Of a stretch of DNA of 64,000 nt, positions 47,825 to 58,440 are shown one piece after another (the first letter of the stretch is position 1; each line of letters starts with the position of its first letter). Made by a program: the position numbers and the translations under genes. The notes under the pieces are model-generated. The model was not told the origin of the DNA. It saw only the letters and a list, made by a program, of their open reading frames with translations, and searched no databases. This DNA is from Vibrio rhizosphaerae (GTDB lineage Bacteria; Pseudomonadota; Gammaproteobacteria; Enterobacterales; Vibrionaceae), in contig NZ_AP024903.1 of the NCBI RefSeq assembly GCF_024347095.1, forward strand, positions 2,728,001-2,792,000, written 5' to 3'.

Positions 47825-48355
47825 TCAGAATCCAGGATCCCAGTCAACTTCGATCCGTTGAGCCGAGCGATCAATATTCTTAATCACCTGCTCTTCAAGG
47901 AACGGAATTAAGCGTTCCTTTTGTCCAAAAGCATCTTTTAGATTCGCTTTCACAACCAAAACATCATTTGAGCCGGTTTCCATGAGGTCAACAACCTCAC
48001 CCAAGTGGTAGCCACCGGTCGTGATCACCTGCATCCCAAATAATTCTCGCCAGTAGAACTCATCTTCTGACAGTTCAGGCAGTGAAGCCGAGTCAACTGA
48101 AATTTCAAAATTGGTTAAAAGATGAGAATCTTCACGAAGATCCAATCCTTCAAGCTTCACTACCATCCCTTTGTTATGGCGTTTCCAGCTTTCAATTTTG
48201 TATTCAATCCACTCTCCCTTACGGTGAATATACCAAGGGCTATAATCAAAAATACTTTCCGGATTGTCTGTGAAGGAAAAAACCTTAAGCCAACCGCGGA
48301 TGCCGTAAGTTGATCCAAACTTACCAACAACAATTTTACTTTTCGGTTCACTCAT
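47825..48355 (-). CDS. rimM: RimM, 16S rRNA processing protein
   Basis: 176 residues from the ATG at 48355 with AAGG upstream; two earlier in-frame ATGs are less likely. N-terminal [17 protein letters not shown] and C-terminal PRC-barrel region ending EVDWDPGF identify RimM, a 30S head assembly factor acting with S19. Confidence 0.97.
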   Translation of the reverse strand: MSEPKSKIVVGKFGSTYGIRGWLKVFSFTDNPESIFDYSPWYIHRKGEWIEYKIESWKRHNKGMVVKLEGLDLREDSHLLTNFEISVDSASLPELSEDEFYWRELFGMQVITTGGYHLGEVVDLMETGSNDVLVVKANLKDAFGQKERLIPFLEEQVIKNIDRSAQRIEVDWDPGF

Positions 48356-48401
48356 TGTGCCTTGACCTTCCATCGACATTTACTAGTCATCTACAGATAG
48401 A

Positions 48402-48650
48402 TTAAGCCGCTTTTTGAGCGTCTTTTACTAGTTTTGCTACACGCTCAGACAGAGATGCGCCTTGTCCAACCCAGTGGTTTACACGATCCAGGTCAAGACG
48501 AAGACCTTCTTCCTGACCAGATGCAGTCGGGTTGAAGAAGCCGATTTTCTCAATGAAACGACCAGTAGCAGCGTTGCGGCTATCCGCAACTACAATTTGA
48601 TAAAATGGACGCTTTTTAGCGCCGTGACGTGCCAAACGAATGGTTACCAT
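48402..48650 (-). CDS. rpsP: 30S ribosomal protein S16 (bS16)
   Basis: 82 residues beginning [20 protein letters not shown], a textbook S16. First gene of rpsP-rimM-trmD-rplS, with promoter and leader hairpin upstream. Confidence 0.99.
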   Translation of the reverse strand: MVTIRLARHGAKKRPFYQIVVADSRNAATGRFIEKIGFFNPTASGQEEGLRLDLDRVNHWVGQGASLSERVAKLVKDAQKAA

Positions 48651-48684
48651 ATCGTCCTCTTTGCTTGCTTATATAATAAAATTA

Positions 48685-48720
48685 ACCCCAAGAACTGTTT
48701 CAACAACAGCCGATTGGGGT
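48685..48720 (-). promoter_or_regulatory. stem-loop in the rpsP leader
   Basis: ACCCCAA pairs with TTGGGGT and an inner CTGTT pairs with AACAG, in the untranslated leader 35-70 bases before rpsP. It has no T-run, so it is probably a stability or regulatory structure rather than a terminator. Confidence 0.5.
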
Positions 48721-48744
48721 CTCGTGCCAATTTAAAGCCCCCGA

Positions 48745-48772
48745 ATTTTACTCTTATTCCGAGCTATTGCAA
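48745..48772 (-). promoter_or_regulatory. rpsP operon promoter
   Basis: TTGCAA, 16 bases, TAAAAT, followed by a GC-rich discriminator, about 95 bases before rpsP. Typical of a growth-rate-controlled ribosomal protein promoter. Confidence 0.65.
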
Positions 48773-48826
48773 GGGCTTTAGCTATTTTTTAGCCATTGTG
48801 AACCAGCATACACACAACGCCAGCGT

Positions 48827-50197
48827 TTATCGGCCAAAGGGGTTGAAACCGCCCCCTCCCATCATGCCTTGCATGTTTCTCATCATGCCTTTCATGCCGC
48901 CTTTCTGCATTTTCTTCATCATTTTCTGCATTTGTGTAAACTGTTTCAGCAGACGATTCACATCTTGAACCTGTGTTCCGGAGCCGGCTGCAATTCTTTT
49001 CTTCCGGGATCCCTTAATCACATCGGGGTTCTGACGCTCTTTCATTGTCATAGAGCTGATAATCGCTTCCATCTGTTTGAACATCCGATCATCAACTTTA
49101 TCTTTGATACCTTCTTTCATGTTTGCCATGCCGGGAAGTTTATCCAGCATTCCCATCATGCCACCCATATTCTGCATCTGCCCCAGTTGCTCACGGAAGT
49201 CTTCCAAATCAAAGCCTTTTTTCTCTTTGAATTTTTGAGCCAGTTTCTGGGCTTTTTCCTGATCAACGTTACGCTGTAAATCTTCAATCAGAGAAAGGAC
49301 ATCCCCCATTCCCAAAATTCGTGATGCGACACGATCGGGGTGGAAGGGTTCTAAAGCATCGGTTTTTTCTCCGACACCCAAAAACTTGATGGGCTTACCA
49401 GTCACATGACGAACAGACAGCGCCGCACCACCACGCGCATCCCCATCAACTTTGGTTAAGATCACCCCCGTCAAAGGCAGAGCATCGCCAAAAGCCTTCG
49501 CGGTATTTGCCGCATCCTGACCCGTCATCGCATCAACAACAAACAGAGTCTCGACCGGGTTAACCGCTCGGTGAAGATCCTGAATCTCAGACATCATCTG
49601 TTCATCGATAGCCAGACGTCCTGCGGTATCGACGATGAGCACGTCGTAGAATTTTTTCCGTGCTTGGTCGATTGCGGCTAAAGCGATATCAATCGGTTTC
49701 TGATCAGCCGTTGAAGGGAAGAAATCAATACCGATGTCACTTGCCAGTGTCTCCAACTGTTTGATTGCGGCAGGACGATAAACGTCCGCAGAAACCACCA
49801 AGACTTTTTTCTTGTCTCGTTCTTTCAGTAATTTTGACAGCTTACCAACACTGGTCGTTTTACCGGCACCTTGCAAGCCTGCCATCAAGACCACGGCAGG
49901 TGGCTGAGCGGCAAGGTTCAGCGCCTCATTTGAAGCCCCCATCACCGCTTCAAGTTCAGCTTGTACAATCTTGATGAACTCTTGGCCCGGAGTCAGTGAT
50001 TTAGAAACTTCAACGCCAACAGCGCTTTCTTTCACCCGATTGATAAATTCACGGATAACAGGCAGTGCGACATCGGCCTCAAGCAAGGCCATTCGCACTT
50101 CTCTCAGTGTTTCTTTGATGTTTTCTTCGGTCAAACGACCTTTACCACTGATATTCTTCAGCGTCTTGGACAAACGATCGGTTAGATTCTCAAACAT
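48827..50197 (-). CDS. ffh: Ffh, signal recognition particle protein
   Basis: 456 residues. N domain, GTPase G domain with GLQGAGKTT, VDTAGRL and TKVDGDARGG, then a Met-rich M domain (GGMMGMLDKLPGM and a Met/Gly-rich tail) that binds signal sequences and 4.5S RNA. Same order as in E. coli (rpsP operon, ffh, ypjD). Confidence 0.99.
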   Translation of the reverse strand: MFENLTDRLSKTLKNISGKGRLTEENIKETLREVRMALLEADVALPVIREFINRVKESAVGVEVSKSLTPGQEFIKIVQAELEAVMGASNEALNLAAQPPAVVLMAGLQGAGKTTSVGKLSKLLKERDKKKVLVVSADVYRPAAIKQLETLASDIGIDFFPSTADQKPIDIALAAIDQARKKFYDVLIVDTAGRLAIDEQMMSEIQDLHRAVNPVETLFVVDAMTGQDAANTAKAFGDALPLTGVILTKVDGDARGGAALSVRHVTGKPIKFLGVGEKTDALEPFHPDRVASRILGMGDVLSLIEDLQRNVDQEKAQKLAQKFKEKKGFDLEDFREQLGQMQNMGGMMGMLDKLPGMANMKEGIKDKVDDRMFKQMEAIISSMTMKERQNPDVIKGSRKKRIAAGSGTQVQDVNRLLKQFTQMQKMMKKMQKGGMKGMMRNMQGMMGGGGFNPFGR

Positions 50198-50449
50198 ACT
50201 GCATCTCTTCGCGGTGCTGTGAATTTCGATAAATTAGGTCCGAGTATACCTTAGCCAAAGCAGATAGTCATATCTGTTCAGTCAACGACGTCACCGCTCT
50301 CGCCCCAATACTCTACCGCAACAGCGGATCTCTCATTTCAGTTGTAAACGATTTGTTTTATGTCATTCAAAATTAAGTAGCCAATCGTGGCTCATTGATG
50401 CTTAGACATGTATAATTCACCTTCTTTAAACTCTTTTTTGATGAGATAT

Positions 50450-51244
50450 ATGGATAAGTTTATCGCAATAGTCGCTTCGCTTTTTTACTTTCTCGCTATT
50501 GCAACCATCATTCCGGGACTGGTCAATCAAACGGGTATCAAAGCAAAAGCCGTTTTGATTTGTGCTGCAACTGCGCTGTTATTACATGCGTGGCTGCTCA
50601 GTGATCTGATCTTTCACCCGAACGGACAGAATCTCAGCATTCTGAACGTGGGTTCCCTCATCAGTTTCATCATTGGCTTAGTGATGAGTGGTGCGATGCT
50701 CAAAACGCGGTTGTGGTTTATGCTACCCGTTGTTTACGGTTTTGCCGCGATTAATCTGTCGGCAGCAGCAAGCCTTCCCGGCAACTTCATCACTCATATG
50801 GAAGATAACCTACCGCTGCTGATCCATATTTTCCTGGCATTATTCTCTTATTCAACACTGACCATCGGTGCACTGTATGCACTCCAACTGGCTTGGCTGG
50901 ACCATAAACTGAAAAAGAAAAAGTCATTGGCAATCAATCCAAATCTTCCCCCGTTACTCCAGATAGAGAGACAGCTATTCCGTATCATTCTGATCGGTAA
51001 TGTGCTGTTAACCGGTACCTTAATCACCGGGTTTATCTTCATCGAAGAAATTTTTGCACAAGGGAAAGCGCATAAAGGAATTCTGTCAGTCATTGCCTGG
51101 GTGGTGTATACCGTTCTGTTATGGGGCCACTATCAGAAAGGATGGCGAGGAAGAAAAGTAACTTGGTTTGCAATTGCCGGGGCTTTCATTTTAACTCTGG
51201 CTTATTTCGGCAGCCGTTTTGTCCGAGAATTCATCTTACATTAA
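50450..51244 (+). CDS. ypjD: YpjD-like inner-membrane protein (CcsA/cytochrome c assembly family)
   Basis: 264 residues, about eight membrane segments, of the CcsA-like cytochrome c assembly superfamily. Position between ffh and a CNNM/CorC-family gene identifies the E. coli YpjD orthologue. Role is not settled; the tryptophan-rich heme-handling motif of true CcsA is not obvious. ATG at 50450 is chosen; ATGs at 50408 and 50441 are in frame. Confidence 0.88.
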   Translation: MDKFIAIVASLFYFLAIATIIPGLVNQTGIKAKAVLICAATALLLHAWLLSDLIFHPNGQNLSILNVGSLISFIIGLVMSGAMLKTRLWFMLPVVYGFAAINLSAAASLPGNFITHMEDNLPLLIHIFLALFSYSTLTIGALYALQLAWLDHKLKKKKSLAINPNLPPLLQIERQLFRIILIGNVLLTGTLITGFIFIEEIFAQGKAHKGILSVIAWVVYTVLLWGHYQKGWRGRKVTWFAIAGAFILTLAYFGSRFVREFILH

Positions 51245-51327
51245 CTTGTTGAAATACTTTATGGGTTGACACCCAAATCGAGTTCAGCCATAAAAGATCA
51301 CAACATCAATAAAGGAAGCAATTTATT

Positions 51328-52602
51328 TTGGACGACATATCAACTGGTGTCTTATTTACGCTACTTGCGTGTCTTATCATCATTTCAGGATATTTCTCCG
51401 GTTCAGAAACAGGCATGATGGCATTGAACCGCTATCGCCTGAAGCATCTGGCTAAAACTGGCCATAAAGGTGCAAAGCGTGTTGAAAAACTATTAAGCCG
51501 TCCTGATCGTCTGATCGGTCTGATTCTGATCGGCAACAACTTAGTCAATATTTTAGCTTCTGCAATTGCTACGATTCTCGGAATGCGACTGGGTGGAAAC
51601 CTCGGTGTTGCGATCGCCACGGGCGCTCTGACATTGGTGATTCTGGTTTTTGCCGAGGTTACCCCCAAAACACTGGCTGCACTTTATCCAGAAAAAGTCT
51701 CTTATATCAGTAGTTTCCTACTGAGTATTCTGATGAAGCTCCTGTCCCCGTTAGTGTTGTTCATCAATCTGATCACAAATGGATTCATTAAACTACTGGG
51801 TGTCTCTGCGCGACAACACAGCGATGATCATCTCAGTTCGGAAGAGCTGAGAACCGTCGTCAATGAAGCCGGTGGACTGATTCCGAAACGACACCAAGAT
51901 ATGCTGTTATCGATTCTCGATTTAGAGCACGTGACGGTGAACGATATTATGGTTCCTCGTAATGAGATTACTGGTATTAATATCAATGATGACTGGAAAT
52001 CAATCGTTCGTCAGTTAACTCATTCACCTCATGGCCGGGTCGTACTCTATCGGGATAATATTGATGAAGTCGTCGGAATTTTAAAGCTAAGAGATCCCTT
52101 CCGTCTGATGCTTGAAAAGAATGAGTTTAATAAAGAGATGCTTCTGCGTGCAGCCGATGAAGTCTACTTTATTCCTGAATCGACACCACTCAACGTACAG
52201 TTATTAAAATTTCAGCGAAATAAAGAGCGGATTGGACTGATCGTTGATGAGTACGGTGATATCAATGGCTTGGTCACACTGGAAGATATTCTCGAAGAAA
52301 TCGTGGGTGAATTTACAACCTCCATTTCGCCAAGTCTTGCGGATGAAATTACCCCGCAAAGTGATGGCAGCTTCTTAATTGAAGGGAGTGCGAATATCCG
52401 GGATATCAATAAAGGCCTGAAATGGAAATTACCAACCAATGGCCCAAGAACCTTAAACGGGTTAATTTTAGAACATCTGGAAGATATCCCTCAAACCCAA
52501 CTGAGTATCAATGTTGCCCAACATGCGATGGAAATTATTGATGTTGAAGAGAATCGAATTAAGCTTGTGAAAGTGTTTCCAAACAAAGCCAAAAAGTCGT
52601 AA
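51328..52602 (+). CDS. CNNM/CorC (HlyC/CorC) family membrane protein, YfjD-like
   Basis: 424 residues. N-terminal DUF21 membrane domain (GSETGMMALNRYRLKHLAK, NNLVNILASA), a CBS pair (about 205-325) and a C-terminal CorC_HlyC domain. Family members are linked to Mg2+ or other divalent cation export and resistance. TTG start with AAGGA about 11 bases upstream. The order ffh, ypjD, yfjD matches E. coli. Confidence 0.92.
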   Translation: MDDISTGVLFTLLACLIIISGYFSGSETGMMALNRYRLKHLAKTGHKGAKRVEKLLSRPDRLIGLILIGNNLVNILASAIATILGMRLGGNLGVAIATGALTLVILVFAEVTPKTLAALYPEKVSYISSFLLSILMKLLSPLVLFINLITNGFIKLLGVSARQHSDDHLSSEELRTVVNEAGGLIPKRHQDMLLSILDLEHVTVNDIMVPRNEITGININDDWKSIVRQLTHSPHGRVVLYRDNIDEVVGILKLRDPFRLMLEKNEFNKEMLLRAADEVYFIPESTPLNVQLLKFQRNKERIGLIVDEYGDINGLVTLEDILEEIVGEFTTSISPSLADEITPQSDGSFLIEGSANIRDINKGLKWKLPTNGPRTLNGLILEHLEDIPQTQLSINVAQHAMEIIDVEENRIKLVKVFPNKAKKS

Positions 52603-52694
52603 CCGAATTGACACCTCGTTTCACATCGATTCATTCACGCTGTCGCAGATCTCATAATCACTGAGAACGCTCAAACTTAAGAACCCATCAAACG

Positions 52695-52726
52695 TAAAAA
52701 AGCTTGGCCACAGGCCAAGCTTTTTT
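52695..52726. terminator. bidirectional terminator between the CorC-family gene and luxS
   Basis: AAGCTTGGCC, ACA, GGCCAAGCTT with A-run before and T-run after; serves both convergent genes. Confidence 0.9.
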
Positions 52727-52751
52727 GATGAAACCATTCGTGGCGTAAATA

Positions 52752-53270
52752 TCAGTCCACTTTCAGCTCTTGAAGCATTGATTCTGGTAGCGCCAGATCA
52801 TCATTCTTATTCACGCGAATCCCACTGGAAATAACAGCCTGAGCAATATCTTTTGCTTCGCCCAGAGAGTGCATTGCTGCAGTTCCGCACTGATAAATGT
52901 TCAATTCTGGGATTTTGTTCTGGTCTTCAACTTTCAGCACATCTTGCATTGCGGCTAACCAAGCATCAGCAACTCGCTGTTCAGAAGGTACACCGATCAA
53001 GCTCATGTAAAAACCAGTGCGACATCCCATCGGAGAGATATCAATGATTTCAACACCATTACCATTGAGATGTGCTCTCATAAAGCCAGCAAATAAATGC
53101 TCAAGTGTATGAATACCTTTTTCAGAAAGGATATCCTGATTCGGAACAGTGAAGCGTAAATCAAATACTGTGATCGTGTCGCCTTTAGGGGTATTCATGG
53201 TTTTAGCAACACGAACGGCCGGTGCATTCATACGTGTATGATCGACCGTAAAACTATCTAATAATGGCAT
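52752..53270 (-). CDS. luxS: LuxS, S-ribosylhomocysteine lyase
   Basis: 172 residues. Metal ligands His54, His58 (HTLEH, with Glu57) and Cys128 are present, as is catalytic Cys83 ([10 protein letters not shown]). Makes DPD, the precursor of autoinducer-2, and recycles S-ribosylhomocysteine. Monocistronic; gshA lies 155 bases upstream. Confidence 0.99.
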   Translation of the reverse strand: MPLLDSFTVDHTRMNAPAVRVAKTMNTPKGDTITVFDLRFTVPNQDILSEKGIHTLEHLFAGFMRAHLNGNGVEIIDISPMGCRTGFYMSLIGVPSEQRVADAWLAAMQDVLKVEDQNKIPELNIYQCGTAAMHSLGEAKDIAQAVISSGIRVNKNDDLALPESMLQELKVD

Positions 53271-53425
53271 AATGACAATTCTCCGTTTGACTGGTTTTAA
53301 ACACCAGTATCAATTGTATCTCTTGGTCATACAAGGTTATCTCAAATCACCTTCACTAAACTACACACTTGATGTTTAGAGAATCAGTCACAACAACGAC
53401 AACCGAACATCTGTATTCCCGGTAA

Positions 53426-55027
53426 TTATTCACATGCGGCCCGGACGGGCTGCTCTTCCTGATCATTCAGATAAGCAAAATACTGCTGTAAAAATACATC
53501 GAAATCACAATGATCATCTTGTTCAATCTGATATTGCTCCATCACGGAACGGGTGACTTCCTGTTCCATCAAGTCTTGCGTGTAATACTGATAGCTAGAC
53601 GCCAGATGCTGTTGGCGATAAGTTTCACCGAGGGCTCTGCCCGTTTTACCTAATCCGCCAGATTGTTTGATCTGTTCAAGGAACTGCCCGGATAAGGTAT
53701 TTTCCGGCAGATCAATACAAGCCGATAGCTGTTGGCAAACATCCTGATAAGCACGATCTCCCGCGGCTTGATCCATCCATTCAGCGACAAGTTTTAATTC
53801 ACCGAAAACGCGCTTCGCCCAGTCTTGCAGCGTCAAAACTTCACCATGGCAGCCAATTTGTAGCGCTAACCCGGGTTTTCTTCCTTCGAGAATTACCTTT
53901 TGCCAGTTTTCTCTCCAACAACCCAATTCACAGTCATCCATCGGCTCAGAGTCCGATAGAGCAGCCCAAGTTAAGAACAAATCCAAGAAGCGTATTTGCG
54001 TTTCAGTAATCCCTATCGGACTAAATGGATTCACATCCAATGAACGCACTTCAATATATTCAATACCTCTGTTCGCTAATGCTTCAGAAGGTTTTTCACC
54101 ACTTTGTGTGACCCGCTTAGGCCGAATCGGCGCATACAATTCGTTTTCGATTTGAAGCACATGACTATTCAGCTGACGGTACTCACCATTCACTTTCACA
54201 CCGATCTGAGCAAATTTTTCCGATGGCGAATGAATCGCCTGACGAAGCCCTTCAAGATACTCGTCGAGGCTATTGAAGCCGATCTTAAGAACACTCTGAG
54301 CACTATTGGTATAACCCAAATCGCTGAGTCGCAACGAGGTTGCATGTGGCAGGAATAGCGTTTCACCGATGTTTTCAAAAGGTAGTGATGTTTCGCGACC
54401 TTTGATAAATGATGAACATAATGCCGGTGATGCACCAAATAGATAAGGCAGCAACCAGCCGAATCGATAATAGTTTCGAATCACACCCAGATAAGCATCC
54501 GACTTCGAAGCACTACGTTCACTATCGGATTGCTTACCATATAAAGCATCCCAGAAGGTTTCAGGAAAAGAAAAGTTGAAATGAACGCCGGAAATAATCT
54601 GCATCAGACTGCCGTAACGATTTTTTAATCCCTGACGATACAGCGTTTTCATTTTACCAATATTCGACGTCCCGTATTTTGCGAGTTCGATATTCTCTTC
54701 ATCACCGACATAACAAGGCATCGACATCGGCCATAGCCCTTCGTCATTGATCGTAACCTGAGCAAAATGATGGATATCGGATAGTTGCTGAATCAATGTC
54801 GAAATATCCTGACTCACCGGTGTGATAAACTCAAGCAGCTGCTCTGCAAAATCTGTGGTAATAAACTGGTTGGTCAGTGCAGCGCCCAAGGCTTTAGGAT
54901 GTGGTGTCTGTACTAACTGTCCATCCTTGGTATATCGTAATGTCTCCCGTTCAACACCTCGATTAAAAGCATTAACGATACCCGGTTGTTGAGCAACCAA
55001 CTTTAGTCGTGTGGCAAAATTAGTCAA
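53426..55027 (-). CDS. gshA: GshA, glutamate-cysteine ligase
   Basis: 533 residues, gammaproteobacterial type 1 GCL. Starts [25 protein letters not shown]; contains [10 protein letters not shown] and [17 protein letters not shown] (outline). Catalyses the ATP-dependent first step of glutathione synthesis. About 515-530 residues is usual. Adjacent to luxS as in other vibrios. Confidence 0.98.
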   Translation of the reverse strand: MTNFATRLKLVAQQPGIVNAFNRGVERETLRYTKDGQLVQTPHPKALGAALTNQFITTDFAEQLLEFITPVSQDISTLIQQLSDIHHFAQVTINDEGLWPMSMPCYVGDEENIELAKYGTSNIGKMKTLYRQGLKNRYGSLMQIISGVHFNFSFPETFWDALYGKQSDSERSASKSDAYLGVIRNYYRFGWLLPYLFGASPALCSSFIKGRETSLPFENIGETLFLPHATSLRLSDLGYTNSAQSVLKIGFNSLDEYLEGLRQAIHSPSEKFAQIGVKVNGEYRQLNSHVLQIENELYAPIRPKRVTQSGEKPSEALANRGIEYIEVRSLDVNPFSPIGITETQIRFLDLFLTWAALSDSEPMDDCELGCWRENWQKVILEGRKPGLALQIGCHGEVLTLQDWAKRVFGELKLVAEWMDQAAGDRAYQDVCQQLSACIDLPENTLSGQFLEQIKQSGGLGKTGRALGETYRQQHLASSYQYYTQDLMEQEVTRSVMEQYQIEQDDHCDFDVFLQQYFAYLNDQEEQPVRAACE

Positions 55028-55125
55028 AATATTATTCGCTTCTTGTAAGTTTGTCGTACCCAGTCAGAAAATCCTAAGACACACCGACAATATAATCTGC
55101 TTCTCATATTGTCTTTATGTGTACT

Positions 55126-57969
55126 CTAGTGGACGATTTCAAGATCTTCCATCGGGATATTTAACTTTTCTAACTTCGGTTTCAGGGTCTTCATGTCACC
55201 CACAACAATAATCTGATAATCCTTCGGATTGAACCATTTTTTTGCCAGTTGATCCAATACATCTCGACCAACAGTCGCAACGATCTGATTTCTTTGCTGA
55301 AGATAATCATGATCCAAACTATAGGCCATAATACCATTGAGCAATTGAGACTTCTGTGACGGCGTCTCATAAGCCAGCGCATCTTGTTGTCCGACAGCCT
55401 GACGCATAAAATGCATCTCTTCAGCCGTCATGCCCGATTGGCTGTAACGCTTCATTTCATGCTGTATTTCCTGAATCGCATTCACTGTCGCATCATTGCG
55501 AACCGAGGCGCTATAGACAATGACGCCAATTTCCCGGTTTCCCGCCAGTGTACTATTCACACCATAGGTATAGCCTTTATCTTCTCTCAGGTTCTGATTC
55601 ATCCGGCTATTAAAGTTTCCTGCCAGGTTAAAATTCGCCAATTGTGTCAGGAACGGCTCACCAGTCGCATCAAACGGTAATCCCCGACGGACATAGCGAA
55701 CAATACTTTGCATCGCACCGGGCTTGTCAACAAGATAGATTTTCTGCCCGTGCAGTTCAGGGACAATCTGAGGATCCAACAATGGCGCATCATCACCTTG
55801 CCAATCCGACAAAAAAGCAATGGATTTAATTGCTTCTTGCTTGGAAATATCACCCACGACAGCAATCTGAGTGCCATGCGGCGTGTAGTGTTGGCGATAA
55901 AACGACTTCACATCATCCAAGGTGATGGCAGCAAGCGATGTTTCTGTCCCTTCATTGATACGTGCAAACAACGAATCACCGAACAAAACTTGCTGAGTGG
56001 CTTGCGAGGCTAACCAACTTAACTTTTGATGTTGATAAATCGCGCCCTGAATCATCTGATTGCGAAGCCGCTTAAAATCTGACATGGCAAACTTAGGCTG
56101 AAACAACATCTCATCAACAATGGCCAGTGTCTGAGTCAAATTCTTACTCAAACTCGAGATAGTAATACGGGTACTGTAGGTTTGCGTATCAACAGAAATC
56201 ACAGAGCCAAGTTTATCCAGCTCGGATTGAATTTGCTCGGCTGAGTGAGTCAGACTCCCTTCCGATAACAGGTGAGCCGTTAATTCAGCCAGTCCTTCTT
56301 TTCCCTGAGGGACAAAACGGTTTCCTGCCGGTAAGTTAATGTTCACCAAAACGGTCGGTGTTTCCGTCATGACCGTCCCCATCAGTTCAATCCCATTTTC
56401 ATAATAGGCACTGTAGAGCTTCGGCATATGCAGTGTGACAGGACCAGACACTGAAGGAATCACCGAACGATCAAACGAGTCGGATACGCTCCGGAATGCC
56501 AGATCCTGATCATCAATATGACGTGGGGCAGCACTGATATGTTTAGGGGCAACAAAGTTTGCAGACCTGACTGCCAACTCACGCTTACCTCGTGGTACCA
56601 CACTTAAAGTCACTTTATGATGATGAACAATAAATTGTCGTAGCACGTGCTGAACTGACGCAGAAGAAACCATTTCAAGCTTGTCCAGCTCCTGCTGCAA
56701 CCGATCCGGCTGGCCGAAAAATGTCTGATTGCTGGCTAACTGAGCAACCTTGCCTTTGACACTTTCCAGAGCAAAAACAGCATCCGCTTTTGCCATCCCT
56801 TTAATCTCATCCAGTCGTTGTTGCGCTACCCCTTGCTGTTCAAGCTGGCCGACAATATTGAGTAGCTTCTGAGATAGTTGTTGCAAATCATGCTGTTTAT
56901 CCGATGGTGCCATCGCATATACATAAAATGTGCAGGCAAGCTCACCGCATCGCTGAAAAGCACCGGCACTTAACGCTTGTTGGGTTTTGACCAGTGACTG
57001 ATAGAGTAAACTGTTATTTCCATCCCCCAGCACCTGCGCCAGAACATCCAGTGCCGTCTGACTTTTGGCACCCTTATATTCGGTCGGCCACCCGATGACA
57101 ACCATCGGCTGTTGGATACGATCTTCCATCGTGACATATCGGTCTGCCGTCAATGTAACCGGACGTTTTGGGGGAGACTTTACTTCTGGTCCTCGAGGAA
57201 TAGAGCCAAAATACTTTGCGACCCAAGCTAATGTCTGTTCAGTATCAATATCGCCACCAATCGTCAAAACCGCGTTATTCGGGCCATACCAACGGAGAAA
57301 GAATGCCTTTAAATCATTGACATCAACATGATCCAAATCCTGAACGTATCCGATTGACTGCCATGAATAGGGATGCCCCGGCGGAAACATTGCTTCGCCC
57401 ATTTTTTCCCACATCAAACCATAGGGACGATTATCATAATTCTGAGCCCGTTCATTTTTAACGGTGTCACGCTGAATTTCGAATTTTCGCTGAGAGACCG
57501 CATCTAGCAAAAAGCCCATTCGGTCAGACTCAAGCCACAACACTTTTTCAAGTTGATTAGCAGGCACCGTTTCATAATAATTAGTGCGGTCCTGATTGGT
57601 AGACCCATTCAAAGTTCCACCGGCTTCAGTAACCAACTTAAAATGCTGTTGATCCTTCACATGCTTTGAACCTTGGAACATCATATGTTCAAAAAAATGA
57701 GCGAATCCGGTTCTTCCCTGAGACTCTCTGGCTGAACCGACATGATAAGTGACATCAACATGCACTAATGGATCAGAATGATCCGGAGATAAAATGACCG
57801 TCAGGCCATTGGCTAATTTATATTTGGAATACGGAATTTGAACTTTCCCTGGCTGAGGCAACTGCTTTTCAACCAAAGTCACACCTTGAGGAAGAGCATC
57901 TGAATCGCGAACGGAAGAACAACCGGAAAAAATAGCCAGACAGAGAAGGCAAAGCAATAGCTTTCTCAT
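55126..57969 (-). CDS. M16 family zinc metallopeptidase, lipoprotein
   Basis: 947 residues. Lipobox FSGC (Cys17) suggests outer-membrane or periplasmic anchoring. The inverted zinc motif HFFEH (91-95) is in the first M16 half; the second half is a non-catalytic M16 domain, as in insulinase/pitrilysin-like proteins. Probably degrades peptides in the periplasm. No partner protein evident; transcribed toward gshA with a 98-base gap. Confidence 0.92.
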   Translation of the reverse strand: MRKLLLCLLCLAIFSGCSSVRDSDALPQGVTLVEKQLPQPGKVQIPYSKYKLANGLTVILSPDHSDPLVHVDVTYHVGSARESQGRTGFAHFFEHMMFQGSKHVKDQQHFKLVTEAGGTLNGSTNQDRTNYYETVPANQLEKVLWLESDRMGFLLDAVSQRKFEIQRDTVKNERAQNYDNRPYGLMWEKMGEAMFPPGHPYSWQSIGYVQDLDHVDVNDLKAFFLRWYGPNNAVLTIGGDIDTEQTLAWVAKYFGSIPRGPEVKSPPKRPVTLTADRYVTMEDRIQQPMVVIGWPTEYKGAKSQTALDVLAQVLGDGNNSLLYQSLVKTQQALSAGAFQRCGELACTFYVYAMAPSDKQHDLQQLSQKLLNIVGQLEQQGVAQQRLDEIKGMAKADAVFALESVKGKVAQLASNQTFFGQPDRLQQELDKLEMVSSASVQHVLRQFIVHHHKVTLSVVPRGKRELAVRSANFVAPKHISAAPRHIDDQDLAFRSVSDSFDRSVIPSVSGPVTLHMPKLYSAYYENGIELMGTVMTETPTVLVNINLPAGNRFVPQGKEGLAELTAHLLSEGSLTHSAEQIQSELDKLGSVISVDTQTYSTRITISSLSKNLTQTLAIVDEMLFQPKFAMSDFKRLRNQMIQGAIYQHQKLSWLASQATQQVLFGDSLFARINEGTETSLAAITLDDVKSFYRQHYTPHGTQIAVVGDISKQEAIKSIAFLSDWQGDDAPLLDPQIVPELHGQKIYLVDKPGAMQSIVRYVRRGLPFDATGEPFLTQLANFNLAGNFNSRMNQNLREDKGYTYGVNSTLAGNREIGVIVYSASVRNDATVNAIQEIQHEMKRYSQSGMTAEEMHFMRQAVGQQDALAYETPSQKSQLLNGIMAYSLDHDYLQQRNQIVATVGRDVLDQLAKKWFNPKDYQIIVVGDMKTLKPKLEKLNIPMEDLEIVH

Positions 57970-57978
57970 CTTATCTCC

Positions 57979-58440
57979 TTAAAACAAACCATAAAATAAT
58001 GCTGCCAAAATGGCATAGCGAATCGCTTTACCGATCAGGATCAAACACATAGAAGGAAGAAAGCGCATCCGCAGCCAGCCAGCGGCAATACACATTGCAT
58101 CACCAATTACGGGCAACCAACTAAATAACAAAGCCCAGTAACCGTATTGTCTTAACCAGGCTAAAGACTTCTGACCGCGTTTATTCTCCTGAGTTCTGTT
58201 CGGCAGCCATATCCCGATCCAGTAGTTCACCATGCCACCGAGCGTATTGCCCAAAGTGGCGACAGCAATAATTGTAAACGTCGGATATTTGTGAAGGTTG
58301 AGCGTCGCAATCAAAGCAGCTTCAGAGCCACCGGGTAGAATTGTGGCACTCAGAAAACCACCGATAAAGAGCGCCCAAAGCGCTGATTCCTGAAAAGAAA
58401 AACCGAATCCTGAAATAAAGGTTTCCAAGAATTCTAACAT
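57979..58440 (-). CDS. YqaA-like small DedA/VTT membrane protein
   Basis: 153 residues with about four hydrophobic segments, ILPGGSEAALI and GNTLGGMVNYWIG, and a late LPVIGDAMCIAAGWLRM segment characteristic of the YqaA/DedA (VTT) group. Such proteins affect membrane lipid distribution or ion balance; exact role unknown. Overlaps the oxidoreductase stop by 7 bases; the M16 gene follows 9 bases downstream. Confidence 0.88.
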   Translation of the reverse strand: MLEFLETFISGFGFSFQESALWALFIGGFLSATILPGGSEAALIATLNLHKYPTFTIIAVATLGNTLGGMVNYWIGIWLPNRTQENKRGQKSLAWLRQYGYWALLFSWLPVIGDAMCIAAGWLRMRFLPSMCLILIGKAIRYAILAALFYGLF